From Streptomyces sp. NBC_01231 (GTDB lineage: Bacteria; Actinomycetota; Actinomycetes; Streptomycetales; Streptomycetaceae), in NCBI GenBank assembly GCA_035999765.1, contig CP108521.1, forward strand, positions 5,766,001 through 5,830,000: 64,000 bases of DNA, in the 5' to 3' direction. The translations under genes were made by a program, and so were the position numbers. The notes beneath the pieces were generated by a model. It was not told where the DNA came from. It was given only the letters and a program-made list of their open reading frames with translations, and searched no databases. Within the stretch, counting starts at the first letter, position 1. Every line of letters begins with the position of its first letter. Of the stretch, positions 1 through 7,698 are shown piece after piece.

Positions 1-831
1 ATCGGCATGCTCGTCGAGGACGCGGCGAACCCCTTCTCCGCCGCCCTGACTCGAACCGTCGAGAACGTCGCGCGGGAACGCTCAGTGGTGGTGCTGGTCG
101 GCAGCCTCGACGAGGACCCGGCCCGCGAGCGGGAGCTGACCCGGGCGCTCATCGACCGGCGGGTCGACGGGCTCGTGATCGTCCCGGCGGGACGCGACCA
201 GAGCTACCTGATCAGCGAGCAGAGTTCCGGCACCTGCATGGTCTTCGTCGACCGCGAGGCAGGCCTGCTCGACGCGGACGCCGTCGTCTCCGACAACCGC
301 CGGGGTGCCGTCACCGCCGTCAACCACCTGCTGGCGGCCGGCCACCGCCGCATCGCCTACGTCGGTGACCGGGCGTCCATCCCCACCGCCGCCCAGCGCT
401 TCGACGGTTACCGGCACGCGCTGGAACTCGCACACATCGGATGCGACGACGGCATCGTCCGGCACACCGGGTCCAGCGAGGCATCCGCCATCGCCGCCAC
501 CGAGCAGCTCCTGTCGCTGCCGAACCCGCCCACCGCGCTGTTCACCAGCCAGAACTTCGTCACCATAGGGGCCGTACGCGCGCTGCGTGCCCTCGGACTG
601 CAGGACACCGTCGCCCACGTCGGCTTCGACGACTTCCCCCTGGCCGACATCCTCAGCCCGGGGATCTCCGTCATCGCCCAGGACGTCGAGCAGTTGGGCA
701 GGACAGCCGCCGAAATGCTCTTCAGCCGGCTCGACGGCGACGCGTCCCCCACCCGCACCGTCACCGTGCCGACCCGGCTGATCCAGCGGGGGTCCGGCGA
801 GATCGCAGCGGGAGGCTCGCGCCAGGTCTGA
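1..831 (+). CDS. LacI/GalR-family transcriptional regulator, 5' truncated by window edge
   Basis: The frame is open from base 1, so the gene starts outside the window. The 276 visible residues are the periplasmic-binding-protein-like effector domain of LacI/GalR regulators: an opening 'VEDAANPF' as in family members, a segment near residue 115 of the type 'HRRIAYVGD', and a typical end with 'HVGFDDFPLADILSPGISVI' followed by a Q-x-x-E-x-G-R-x-A helix. The N-terminal helix-turn-helix is missing only because of the window edge. Such proteins repress sugar-uptake or glycosidase operons and release DNA on binding a sugar; the ligand cannot be told from this part. The next gene downstream is more than 600 bases away and unrelated in type. 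Confidence 0.9.
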   Translation: MGMLVEDAANPFSAALTRTVENVARERSVVVLVGSLDEDPARERELTRALIDRRVDGLVIVPAGRDQSYLISEQSSGTCMVFVDREAGLLDADAVVSDNRRGAVTAVNHLLAAGHRRIAYVGDRASIPTAAQRFDGYRHALELAHIGCDDGIVRHTGSSEASAIAATEQLLSLPNPPTALFTSQNFVTIGAVRALRALGLQDTVAHVGFDDFPLADILSPGISVIAQDVEQLGRTAAEMLFSRLDGDASPTRTVTVPTRLIQRGSGEIAAGGSRQV

Positions 832-1444
832 ACCGACACCGGCATGGGGGACTTCGGTCCCTCTTCTCCGCTGTCGGACAACGACGCCACCGAGGAGCTG
901 ACGGTGGACGTCTGCCACCCGGACCACGCGGGCCCGGCCCGCCTCGGGCAGGCCCCCGAACGGGCCAAGACCGAACGGCAGACCGTGCGCCACCTCTTCG
1001 AGCCGCGCGAGTTCGTCGCCCGCCAGGAAGCCCGTGGCCTTCGGGAATGAGCACAACTGGTCGACGCGGACACCTCGTTGAACCCTCACTCGCCCGAAGA
1101 CCCCCTGAGCGTGCGCATGCGGCCCCTGGCCGCCGCCGCCCGCGCCTTCGCCGACCGGCTACGGGGCGAGGAGGCCGCCCCTGCCGCTCCGACCCAGCCG
1201 CGCCTGCACGCCACCAAATGGCGGCCGACACAGGCGAAATGGGGGCGACTGCGCTGCAACTTCGGACGCTGATCCGCTGATCCGTCCGAAGCGCTGACCC
1301 ACCCGATGCGCTGATCCGCCGATCTGCCCCGTCGCCATGTCCGCGGCGATGTGCGCGCACAAACAGGCATACTCAGAAAGTCCTCACCGTGAACGGCTAG
1401 CATCGCGGGCGCGGTTGGATCGGGTGGTGGGACGAGGTGAGGAC
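832..1444. other. 613-base stretch without a convincing gene
   Basis: Between the LacI-type gene and the glycosyltransferase I see no gene I can support. A short plus-strand frame (844–1050, 68 codons) and the same frame resumed after its stop (to 1272) have no recognisable domain and no good ribosome binding site. They could be the decayed remains of one gene, since both lie in one frame. Around 1268–1327 the motif CGCTGATCCG and close variants recur several times. The end of the stretch holds the ribosome binding site GAGGTGAGG used by the next gene. Confidence 0.4.
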
Positions 1445-2338
1445 GTGGCGGAACCGAGAGTCGCCGTAGCCGTGGTGACCATGGGGAACCGGCCGACGGA
1501 GGTCGACGCGCTGCTGGAGTCCGTGGCCAAGCAGGACATCGCTCCCGCGCGGATCGTGATCGTCGGCAACGGCTGCCGGCTGCCCGAGTTCGCCCAGCGG
1601 CTCTCGCTGCCCGGCGAGGTCACCGCCATCGACGTCGAGGAGAACCTCGGCTGTCCCGGCGGGCGGAACGTGGCACTCGCCCGGCTCCGGGAGTTCGGGG
1701 ACGTCGACCTGGTCGTCGAGCTCGACGACGACGGCCTGCTCGTCGACCCCGATGTGCTGCGTCACGTGGGGGAGTTGTTCACGGCCGACCCGCGCCTCGG
1801 CATCGTCGGCTTCCGCATCGCCGACGAGCACGGGGAGACCCAGCAGCGGCACGTCCCCCGGGTCGGCTCCTCCGACCCCCTGCGGGGCGGGTACGTCACC
1901 GGGTTCCTCGGCGGCGGGCACGCCTTCCGCATGGCGATGCTCGACCAGACCGGCGACTGGCCGGCCGCGTTCTTCTTCGCCCACGAGGAGACCGACCTGG
2001 CCTGGCGGGCCGCCGACCACGGCTGGCGGATCCTGTACGCGCCCGAGCTGCTGCTCCAGCACCCGAAGACCTCGCCCGCCCGGCACGCCATCTACTACCG
2101 GGTGAACGCCCGCAACCGGGTCTGGCTGGCCCGCCGCCGGCTTCCGCTGGCGCTCATCCCCGTGCATCTGGGCGTGTGGACCCTGCTCACCCTGCTGCGG
2201 GTGCGGTCGAAGGCCGGGCTGCGTGCCTGGTTCGGCGGCTTCGTCGAGGGGCTGCGGGAACCCGCCGGTGAGCGGCGGCCGATGCGTTGGAGGACCGTGT
2301 GGCGCCTGACCCGGCTGGGCCGGCCGCCGGTGATCTGA
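1445..2338 (+). CDS. glycosyltransferase family 2 protein
   Basis: This 297-residue protein has a GT-A fold of family 2. It begins with a nucleotide-sugar-binding beta strand 'VAVAVVTMGNRP', has 'EENLGCPGGRNVAL' typical of rhamnosyl/galactosyl-type family members, and the metal-binding acidic motif 'ELDDDG' near residue 95. A later 'FFFAHEETDLAWRA' supplies the ED-type catalytic base region. A basic, partly hydrophobic C-terminus (after residue 220) could lie on the membrane. I chose the GTG at 1445 because GAGGTGAGG sits directly in front; the frame is open further upstream but that part is unlike the family. The donor, acceptor and pathway are not evident, and no polysaccharide cluster surrounds it. 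Confidence 0.88.
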   Translation: MAEPRVAVAVVTMGNRPTEVDALLESVAKQDIAPARIVIVGNGCRLPEFAQRLSLPGEVTAIDVEENLGCPGGRNVALARLREFGDVDLVVELDDDGLLVDPDVLRHVGELFTADPRLGIVGFRIADEHGETQQRHVPRVGSSDPLRGGYVTGFLGGGHAFRMAMLDQTGDWPAAFFFAHEETDLAWRAADHGWRILYAPELLLQHPKTSPARHAIYYRVNARNRVWLARRRLPLALIPVHLGVWTLLTLLRVRSKAGLRAWFGGFVEGLREPAGERRPMRWRTVWRLTRLGRPPVI

Positions 2339-2364
2339 CGCCGCACTCGCCCTGTCCCGCGTCG

Positions 2365-2384
2365 CGACTTCGCCCGCGAAGTCG
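2365..2384. terminator. palindromic hairpin between convergent genes
   Basis: Arms CGACTTCGC and GCGAAGTCG are perfectly complementary (9 bp) around two bases. It lies between the glycosyltransferase stop and the convergent polymerase gene and can serve both strands. No U-run follows, as is usual in Streptomyces. Confidence 0.5.
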
Positions 2385-2405
2385 ACGGGGACGGGGAGGG
2401 GAAGG

Positions 2406-2459
2406 GGGACGGGGCCCGGGACAGGCACGGGGACAGGGCCCGGGACAGGCACGGGCACT
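2406..2459. repeat. two-copy direct repeat of about 24 bp
   Basis: The unit GGGCCCGGGACAGGCACGGG with flanking GGAC(G/A)G occurs twice in tandem between the convergent glycosyltransferase and polymerase genes. It is non-coding and has no obvious function beyond a possible effect on RNA structure. Confidence 0.6.
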
Positions 2460-2473
2460 CGGGACCCCGCTGA

Positions 2474-4159
2474 TCATTTCGCGTCGGCATAACACTCCAC
2501 CACCGCCGTGCTGAACGGAAACCGAACCGGTGTCTCGCCGAATGTCAGCCGGCCCGCCAGGTCCGCCGCCTCCCGGATCGCCGCCACGATCGTCTCCGCC
2601 TCCTCCTTCGGGCAGTGCACGATGACCTCGTCGTGCTGGAAGAAGACCAGCTCCGCCGCCATGTCCGCGCAGGTGCGGCGGAGCGCGGCGAGCAGCAGCA
2701 GGGCCCAGTCGGCGGCGCTGCCCTGGACCACGAAGTTGCGCGCGAAGCGGCCGCGGGCGCGGGCGTTGGTGGAGGCGTACCCCGGCACCCACTGGCGGTC
2801 CTCGGAGTCGTCCTCGGCGAGGGGGATGCCCGCCTCCTCCGCCGAGTCCTCGGTCGCCCCGGCCACCGGCGGGCAGGTCCGCCCCAGCCAGGTACGCACC
2901 AGCCGCCCTTCCTCGCCTGCCCGTGCCGCGTCGTCGACGTAGGCCACCGCGCGCGGGAAGCGGCGTCTGAGCGCGGCTAGGTTCTTGAGACCGTCGCCGG
3001 AGGTCTGGCCGTAGACCGCGCCGAGCACGGCGAGCTTGGCCTGGGCGCGGTCCCCGGAGAAGGCGCGGTCGGACACGGACTGGTAGAGGTCGCTCTCGCG
3101 GCCGGCGACCTCCATCAGGCCGGGGTCACGGGAGATGGCGGCCAGTACGCGCGGCTCCATCTGGTCGGCGTCGGCGACGACGAGCCGCCAGCCCGGGTCG
3201 GCGATCACGGCCCGCCGGATCACCTTGGGGATCTGAAGGGCGCCGCCGCCGTTGGTCACCCAGCGGCCCGTGACGGTCCCGCCGGCCAGGAACTCGGGCC
3301 GGAACCGGCCGTCCCGCACCCAGTCCTGGAGCCAGGACCAGCCGTGGGCGACCCAGATGCGGTACAGCTTCTTGTACTCGATCAGCGGTTTCACAGCGGG
3401 ATGGTCGATCGACTCGATCTCCCAGCGCCGGGTGGACTTGATCTTGATCCCGGCCCGCATGAACGCCCTGACGACGTCGGCGGGCAGGTCGGGACGGACC
3501 CGGCGGCCGAAGGCGGCGGACACCTCGTCGGCGAGTTCGGCCAGGCGCCGGGGCTCGCCACCGCCCGGGTACCGCTCGCCGAGCAGTTCGTGCAGCACCG
3601 CGCGGTGCACGTCGGCGCTCCAGGGCAGTCCGGACCGGTTCATCTCGGCCGCCACCAGCATGCCGGCGGACTCGGCGGCGGTCAGCAGCCGCATGCGGTC
3701 GGGGTGCGCGGTGGAGTCGTGCCGCCGCTGCTGGTCGGCGTACACCTCGACGAGGTCGGTGAGCGGCACGTGCGCGGCCTGGGGCTCGAACAGCGGTGAC
3801 TGGGAGCCCGGTTCCGCGGACCGCTGCGGCGGATCGGGGGGTACGGGGCCGCCGCGCAACCGGGCCAGGGCGGCGGCCGCCGACCGGGGTTCGCCGTAGC
3901 GGCCCTCGTGGCCCAGGAGGAGCAGCTCCGCGTCCTCCACGTCGTAGCACCGCTCCACTCGCACCCCCGTGGCGAGCAGGCGCGGATACGTCTCGGCCGT
4001 CGACCGCCACACCCAGCGCGTGACGTCCGGCAGGCCGCGTACGGCCTCGGCGGCGTCCGACGCGCGCCGCACCGGCCCGGCGAGCACCCCACCGGAACCG
4101 AGGGGGGCGAACTCCACGCCCCCGTCCTCGGCCGGAGCGAGAGCCCATCGGTCGGTCAT
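2474..4159 (-). CDS. PolA-like 'bifunctional 3'-5' exonuclease/DNA polymerase'
   Basis: The 561-residue product resembles the C-terminal polymerase half of DNA polymerase I and belongs to the small actinobacterial family usually labelled exonuclease/polymerase. Palm motif A reads 'VADADQMEPRVLAAISRD' (normally DYSQIELR), the O-helix motif is 'RAQAKLAVLGAVYG', and motif C is 'FFQHDEVIVH', so both metal-binding aspartates appear present. The N-terminal 200 residues should hold the proofreading domain, but I cannot find the D-x-E metal motif of a working exonuclease. A thumb-like region with 'KSTRRWEIES' precedes the palm. It is not the replicative Pol I, which is longer and has a 5' nuclease; a repair or translesion role is an inference. 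The start at 4159 is the only suitable ATG. Confidence 0.85.
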   Translation of the reverse strand: MTDRWALAPAEDGGVEFAPLGSGGVLAGPVRRASDAAEAVRGLPDVTRWVWRSTAETYPRLLATGVRVERCYDVEDAELLLLGHEGRYGEPRSAAAALARLRGGPVPPDPPQRSAEPGSQSPLFEPQAAHVPLTDLVEVYADQQRRHDSTAHPDRMRLLTAAESAGMLVAAEMNRSGLPWSADVHRAVLHELLGERYPGGGEPRRLAELADEVSAAFGRRVRPDLPADVVRAFMRAGIKIKSTRRWEIESIDHPAVKPLIEYKKLYRIWVAHGWSWLQDWVRDGRFRPEFLAGGTVTGRWVTNGGGALQIPKVIRRAVIADPGWRLVVADADQMEPRVLAAISRDPGLMEVAGRESDLYQSVSDRAFSGDRAQAKLAVLGAVYGQTSGDGLKNLAALRRRFPRAVAYVDDAARAGEEGRLVRTWLGRTCPPVAGATEDSAEEAGIPLAEDDSEDRQWVPGYASTNARARGRFARNFVVQGSAADWALLLLAALRRTCADMAAELVFFQHDEVIVHCPKEEAETIVAAIREAADLAGRLTFGETPVRFPFSTAVVECYADAK

Positions 4160-4193
4160 GCTGCGAGTGTGGCAGGAGGGTCTGACAACGGCC

Positions 4194-4976
4194 TCAGCCC
4201 TGCTCTTCGCCCTGTTCTTCGCTCTGCCCTCCGCCCTGTCCGTCGCTCTGCTCCTCGAACGTGACCTTGATCTTTTCGAGGGCCGCGGTGACGTTCTCCT
4301 CCGACGCCGGCTTGGTGATGCCGAGGCCCGACAGGACGCCCTCGCCGTTCTCGAACTCCAGCAGGGCGAGCAGGATGTGCTCGGTGCCGACGTAGTTGTG
4401 ACCCAGGCGCAGGGCCTCGCGGAAGGTGAGCTCCAGGACCTTCTTGGCGTCGGAGCCGTACGGGACGAGTTCCGGCACCTCCTCGGCGGCGGGCGGCAGC
4501 GCGGCGGTGGCGGCCTGGCGTACGGAGTCCAGGAGGACGCCCTGCGCGGTGATCGCCTTGGCGGCCAGGCCCTCCGGTTCGGCCAGCAGGCCGAGGACCA
4601 GGTGCTCGGGGCGGCCTTCGGCGTTGCGAGCGGCGATGGCCTCGTTGTGGGCGGACATCACCACGTTGCGAGCGCGCGGGGTGAAGCGCCCGAACCCCTG
4701 GCTGGGATCGAGGTCGGCCGACTCCTTCGGCACGAACCGCTTCTGCGCGGCCTGCCGGGTGACGCCCATGCTCTTGCCGATGTCCGTCCAGGAGGCCCCC
4801 GAGCGCCGGGCCTGGTCGACGAAGTGCCCGATCAGATGGTCGGCCACCTCCCCGAGGTGATCAGCGGCGATCACCGCGTCCTGGAGCTGTTCGAGCGGCT
4901 CGGCGTGGACCTGTTTGATGGCCGAGATGAGGTCGTCGAGGCGTACGGATGACGTGGTCTTCGGGTTCGTCGTCAT
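4194..4976 (-). CDS. Clp N-domain protein with a helix-turn-helix
   Basis: The 260 residues split into three parts. Residues 1–80 hold a helix-turn-helix-like segment, 'SGASWTDIGKSMGVTRQAAQKR'. Residues 85–225 hold two Clp N repeats of the kind that bind substrates or adaptors at the front of ClpC/ClpA; the second begins 'YGSDAKKVLELTFREAL' and contains the hallmark 'LGHNYVGTEHILLALLEFE' also seen in ClpC of this window. A Gly/Glu/Gln-rich tail ends the protein. There is no ATPase domain. A DNA-binding protein carrying ClpC-type repeats suggests a regulator linked to proteolysis or stress, but this is inference. Its promoter is leaderless and overlaps two identical palindromes (4979–5023), so autoregulation is likely. 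Confidence 0.85.
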   Translation of the reverse strand: MTTNPKTTSSVRLDDLISAIKQVHAEPLEQLQDAVIAADHLGEVADHLIGHFVDQARRSGASWTDIGKSMGVTRQAAQKRFVPKESADLDPSQGFGRFTPRARNVVMSAHNEAIAARNAEGRPEHLVLGLLAEPEGLAAKAITAQGVLLDSVRQAATAALPPAAEEVPELVPYGSDAKKVLELTFREALRLGHNYVGTEHILLALLEFENGEGVLSGLGITKPASEENVTAALEKIKVTFEEQSDGQGGGQSEEQGEEQG

Positions 4977-4978
4977 GT

Positions 4979-4995
4979 GTCAACCGTAGGTTGAC
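4979..4995. promoter_or_regulatory. palindromic operator 1 (GTCAACC-N3-GGTTGAC)
   Basis: A perfect 7-3-7 inverted repeat, three bases before the ATG of the Clp-N gene. On the minus strand it covers the proposed -10 hexamer TACGGT (4988–4983), six bases from the ATG, which would give a leaderless transcript. A second copy lies 28 bp away centre to centre. Confidence 0.75.
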
Positions 4996-5006
4996 GCCCT
5001 CCTCGT

Positions 5007-5023
5007 GTCAACCTCGGGTTGAC
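5007..5023. promoter_or_regulatory. palindromic operator 2 (GTCAACC-N3-GGTTGAC)
   Basis: A second perfect copy with the same arms and a different 3-base centre. On the minus strand its inner arm supplies the -35 hexamer TTGACA (5011–5006), 17 bp from the -10 covered by operator 1. On the plus strand it lies 33 bases before the GTG of the DUF2786 gene, so one regulator could control both divergent genes. Confidence 0.75.
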
Positions 5024-5055
5024 GCCTGGCTTGCGGGAAATGAGACGATCGCCGA

Positions 5056-6258
5056 GTGAGCAGCACGAGCAGCGCGAACAACGCGGGCCACGGGGCCGAC
5101 GACTCCGCCGCCGCGGCAGGAACCGTCGAACGTGCCTTCCGGGCCGCCCTGTACGCCGATTCCGACACCTCCCTCGACACCGGCGCCTCCCTCCTCGCGG
5201 CCGACCCCGCGGCGGACGCGGAACTGGCCCGGCGGGGCGAGGAGTTCGTGGCGGCGGCCTGGCGGCGCGGCTGGCAGCCGGCGGATGTCGTACGGATCGT
5301 GGGCCGCGAGCTGGACGACATCCACGTACGCCTGGCGGCCGGACTGATCCACGCGCAGTCCCCGAACGACCGCCCGCGCGGCCGACGCTGGACCGCCCAA
5401 CTCGCCCAGCTCGGCCGCCTCGCGGACCCCGGCGGCACCCCGCCGCGCCCGGACCGCTTCGCGCACGCCACCGCCGTACTCGAGCTGTACCGCCTGCTCC
5501 TGCGGCTGCCGGCGCTGGAACCCCTCGCAGAGGCGCGGCCGGGTTCAGGGCCACGCCCGGGTCCCGGGTCGGGGCGCGGCACCGAATCCCGCATGCTCAC
5601 GCGCATCCGTGGGCTCCTCGCCAAGGCGGAGGCGACCGACTTCCCGGCGGAGGCGGAGGCGCTCAGCGAAAGGGCGCAGCAACTGATGGCCCGCCACAGT
5701 GTCGACGAGGCGGTCCTCGCGGACCGGGGCGGGGCCGGCGCCGCCGACGCGCCGGGCGCCTGCCGTATCGGGGTCGAGCCGCCGTACGAGCAGGCGAAGG
5801 CGGTGCTGTTGGACGCGGTCGCCGCCGCGAACCACTGCCGGGCGGTGTGGAACGAACCCTTCGGCTTCTCCACCGTCGTCGGCTTCGAGTCGGACCTGGA
5901 GGTGGTCGAACTCCTGTACACCTCGCTGCTGGTGCAGGCCCAGACCGCGATGACGAAGGCGGAGGCGGCCCAGCGCGCGGGCGGCCGCAAGCGCACCAAG
6001 ACCTTCCGGCAGTCGTTCCTCGCCGCCTACGCCCACCGTGTCGGCATCCGCCTGCGCGAGGCCGCCGCCACCCCGGTGACCGAGGACCTGCTCCCGGTCC
6101 TGGCCTCCCGTGAGGTCGCGGTCACCGACCGCCTGGACCGCATGTTCCCGCGGACGAGCACGACCCGACTGCGCGGGGTGAGCGACGAGGCGGGCTGGAC
6201 GGAGGGCGCCCAGGCCGCCGACCGCGCCCAGGTCAGATCCCGACGGCCGCTGGAGTGA
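5056..6258 (+). CDS. DUF2786 domain-containing protein
   Basis: The 400-residue protein carries the DUF2786 signature near residue 180: 'RIRGLLAKAEATDFPAEAEALSERAQQLMARHSVDEA'-type sequence, an alpha-helical element found in actinobacterial and phage proteins. The rest is Ala/Arg-rich with a C-terminal domain containing 'FRQSFLAAYAHRVGIRL', also conserved in this family. There is no signal peptide or membrane segment. It is divergent from the Clp-N regulator gene and shares its operator region. The GTG start fits the beginning of the conserved part; a ribosome binding site is weak, which would agree with a leaderless or near-leaderless mRNA. The biochemical role is unknown. Confidence 0.85.
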   Translation: MSSTSSANNAGHGADDSAAAAGTVERAFRAALYADSDTSLDTGASLLAADPAADAELARRGEEFVAAAWRRGWQPADVVRIVGRELDDIHVRLAAGLIHAQSPNDRPRGRRWTAQLAQLGRLADPGGTPPRPDRFAHATAVLELYRLLLRLPALEPLAEARPGSGPRPGPGSGRGTESRMLTRIRGLLAKAEATDFPAEAEALSERAQQLMARHSVDEAVLADRGGAGAADAPGACRIGVEPPYEQAKAVLLDAVAAANHCRAVWNEPFGFSTVVGFESDLEVVELLYTSLLVQAQTAMTKAEAAQRAGGRKRTKTFRQSFLAAYAHRVGIRLREAAATPVTEDLLPVLASREVAVTDRLDRMFPRTSTTRLRGVSDEAGWTEGAQAADRAQVRSRRPLE

Positions 6259-6303
6259 CGCCCACGCGCGCGTAGGGCGCAGTCATCTGGATGACCCCCT
6301 GGC

Positions 6304-6834
6304 TCAGTCACCCGCCCGAGTGAACGGTCCCACCGAGGCGTCCGGCGCCCCGCCGTCGCCCTTCAGCGCGACCACGCCGTACGACCACCGGAAGCTCTTG
6401 GTGGTGTCGGCGGCCCCGGGCAGGCTGACCTCCAGGTTCTTCGCGGCGAGGCTCTTCGCGCCGGCCGCGCCGCCCCGTACGTAGGTGAGGGTGAAGGTCG
6501 CGCTCTCGCCCTTGGCGAGGGTCAGCTTCTCGGGCTTGGCGCCGGTCGCCGCGGGGACGGTCGCGACGGTGTCGCCGGCCTTGAGGGCGATGCCGGGGGA
6601 GCCGTCCAGGGCGCACGGCGCGCTCTGGTTGGTGAGGGAGACGGGGATGTTGCCCGTGTCCCCGGCGGACGGCGCGGCGTTCGCCGGACCGACCTCCACG
6701 CCCAGCTGCCCGATCCCGCAGGCACCCCCGGCCTTGCCGGAGGTGCTGCCGGTGTCGTCGCCCCCGCCGCTGTCGCAGGCGGTCAGCAGGAGGGCCGCGG
6801 CGAGGGCGGTGACGGCGAGCGGAATGGCGCGCAT
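6304..6834 (-). CDS. DUF4232-type lipoprotein
   Basis: This is a 176-residue lipoprotein. The first 20 residues form a signal peptide ending in the lipobox LLTAC, so Cys20 or thereabouts should be lipidated and the protein anchored outside the membrane. A Gly/Ser/Asp linker follows, then a beta-sandwich domain with the DUF4232 pattern: 'GNIPVSLTNQSAPCALDGSPG' and 'GESATFTLTYVRGG'. The start at 6834 is chosen because AAAGGA lies seven bases upstream and the signal peptide begins there; the open frame runs far beyond it without meaning. It lies just after a second lipoprotein gene on the same strand, but a strong hairpin separates them. Confidence 0.88.
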   Translation of the reverse strand: MRAIPLAVTALAAALLLTACDSGGGDDTGSTSGKAGGACGIGQLGVEVGPANAAPSAGDTGNIPVSLTNQSAPCALDGSPGIALKAGDTVATVPAATGAKPEKLTLAKGESATFTLTYVRGGAAGAKSLAAKNLEVSLPGAADTTKSFRWSYGVVALKGDGGAPDASVGPFTRAGD

Positions 6835-6860
6835 GTGGGGTCCTTTGGGGCGAGACGGCG

Positions 6861-6938
6861 GTACGCGAGGATCATCCCGTACGAGGGGATCATCCCGTAC
6901 GAGGGGATCGTCATGTACGAGGGGATCGTCACGTGCGA
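6861..6938. repeat. 18-bp tandem repeat, about 4.3 copies
   Basis: Units start at 6861, 6879, 6897 and 6915, each GTACGAGGGGATCATCCC with one to three changes, and a partial copy at 6933. The array lies between two lipoprotein genes, in the 5' region of the downstream one and outside its signal peptide. Copies two and three differ only at the last positions, which points to recent slippage. Confidence 0.85.
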
Positions 6939-6964
6939 AGGGGGCGGCACTGGTGCCGCCCCCT
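6939..6964 (-). terminator. strong hairpin terminator of the 6972–7499 lipoprotein gene
   Basis: Arms AGGGGGCGGCAC and GTGCCGCCCCCT pair perfectly over 12 bp around TG. It begins eight bases after the stop codon of the upstream lipoprotein gene. The very short loop means the lowest stem pairs next to it probably open. Confidence 0.8.
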
Positions 6965-6971
6965 GTCCGGT

Positions 6972-7499
6972 TTACGACCCCAGGCTCGCCGTCGGCAGCC
7001 CGGTCGGCAGCGTGCCGCCCTCCGACCGGGTGTACTCCTCCACGCCGAGACCGCTCTTCCAGGTCACCTTCAGCGTCTCGCCCCCAACCGGCTCGGCCAC
7101 GCCCGAGGCCCGGTCCTTGTTGCCGTCCGTGCAGGTGAGGCGGATCGTCCGGGCGCCCGACGCCTGACCCGCGGTGCCACTGCACACGCTCCCGCCGGTG
7201 GTGAACAGCGCGGCCTGGTCGCCGGTGATCACCAGCGCCACGGCCTTGCCGTCGGTGGTGGCGAGCCAGCTCCCCTGGATCCCGCCCGACGTGCCCTTGG
7301 AGTCGCCGGACCTGCTCCCGCCGCCCGCGTCGGCGCCAGCGGAGGCGGAGGTGGAAGCGGACGTGCCGGAGCCGGTGGAGGGCTCGTCGTCGGAGCCGCT
7401 GTCGCCGCTGCACGCGGTCAGCGCGAGTGCGCCCACGAGGCCGGCGGCCGTGGCCGCGACCCGGATCCGCCGGCGTGTGTCCCAAGTCGACCAAGTCAC
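6972..7499 (-). CDS. lipoprotein of unknown function
   Basis: The predicted 175-residue protein starts at the GTG at 7499, which has GGGAG six bases upstream. Residues 1–30 form a signal peptide with an Arg-rich n-region (DTRRRIRV) and the lipobox LALTAC. A long Ser/Gly/Asp linker of about 45 residues follows, then a compact domain starting 'IQGSWLATTDGKAVALVI' that reads like a small lipocalin-like or 'DUF-type' beta barrel, with two cysteines (in 'GSVCSGT' and 'LTCTDG') that may form a disulphide. It is exported and membrane-anchored. I do not recognise a named family. Confidence 0.8.
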   Translation of the reverse strand: MTWSTWDTRRRIRVAATAAGLVGALALTACSGDSGSDDEPSTGSGTSASTSASAGADAGGGSRSGDSKGTSGGIQGSWLATTDGKAVALVITGDQAALFTTGGSVCSGTAGQASGARTIRLTCTDGNKDRASGVAEPVGGETLKVTWKSGLGVEEYTRSEGGTLPTGLPTASLGS

Positions 7500-7590
7500 T
7501 GGAAGCTCCCAAGCTGTAGCGGTCGGCCCGGTTGGCCGGGAGGACCGCAGCAAGCTACCAGGACACCCCCGGCCCGGAGCCTCACACCCT

Positions 7591-7693
7591 GGACCTCACA
7601 CCGGAACGCCCGGGACCTCACACCGGAACGCCCGGGACCTCATACCGGAACGCCCGGGACCTCATACCCGGAACCCCCGGGCCCTCACCCCCG
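7591..7693. repeat. 22-bp tandem repeat, four full copies plus a degenerate one
   Basis: Units GGACCTCACACCGGAACGCC+CG start at 7591, 7613, 7635 and 7657; the first two are identical, the third has C to T at one place, the fourth carries an extra C. It lies between the end of rpsN and the start of the lipoprotein gene, both on the minus strand, and is non-coding. Confidence 0.85.
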
Positions 7694-7698
7694 GGCCA

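Noticed and set aside
82..1089. A 335-codon minus-strand frame over the LacI-type gene
   Set aside because: The plus-strand frame has clear LacI/GalR motifs; the reverse frame has none.
844..1272. Two short plus-strand frames after the LacI-type gene as real genes
   Set aside because: No recognisable domain and no good ribosome binding site; they may be remains of one decayed gene but I cannot support that.
7591..7693. The 22-bp repeats as a CRISPR array
   Set aside because: The copies are directly joined with no spacers, and no cas gene is present.
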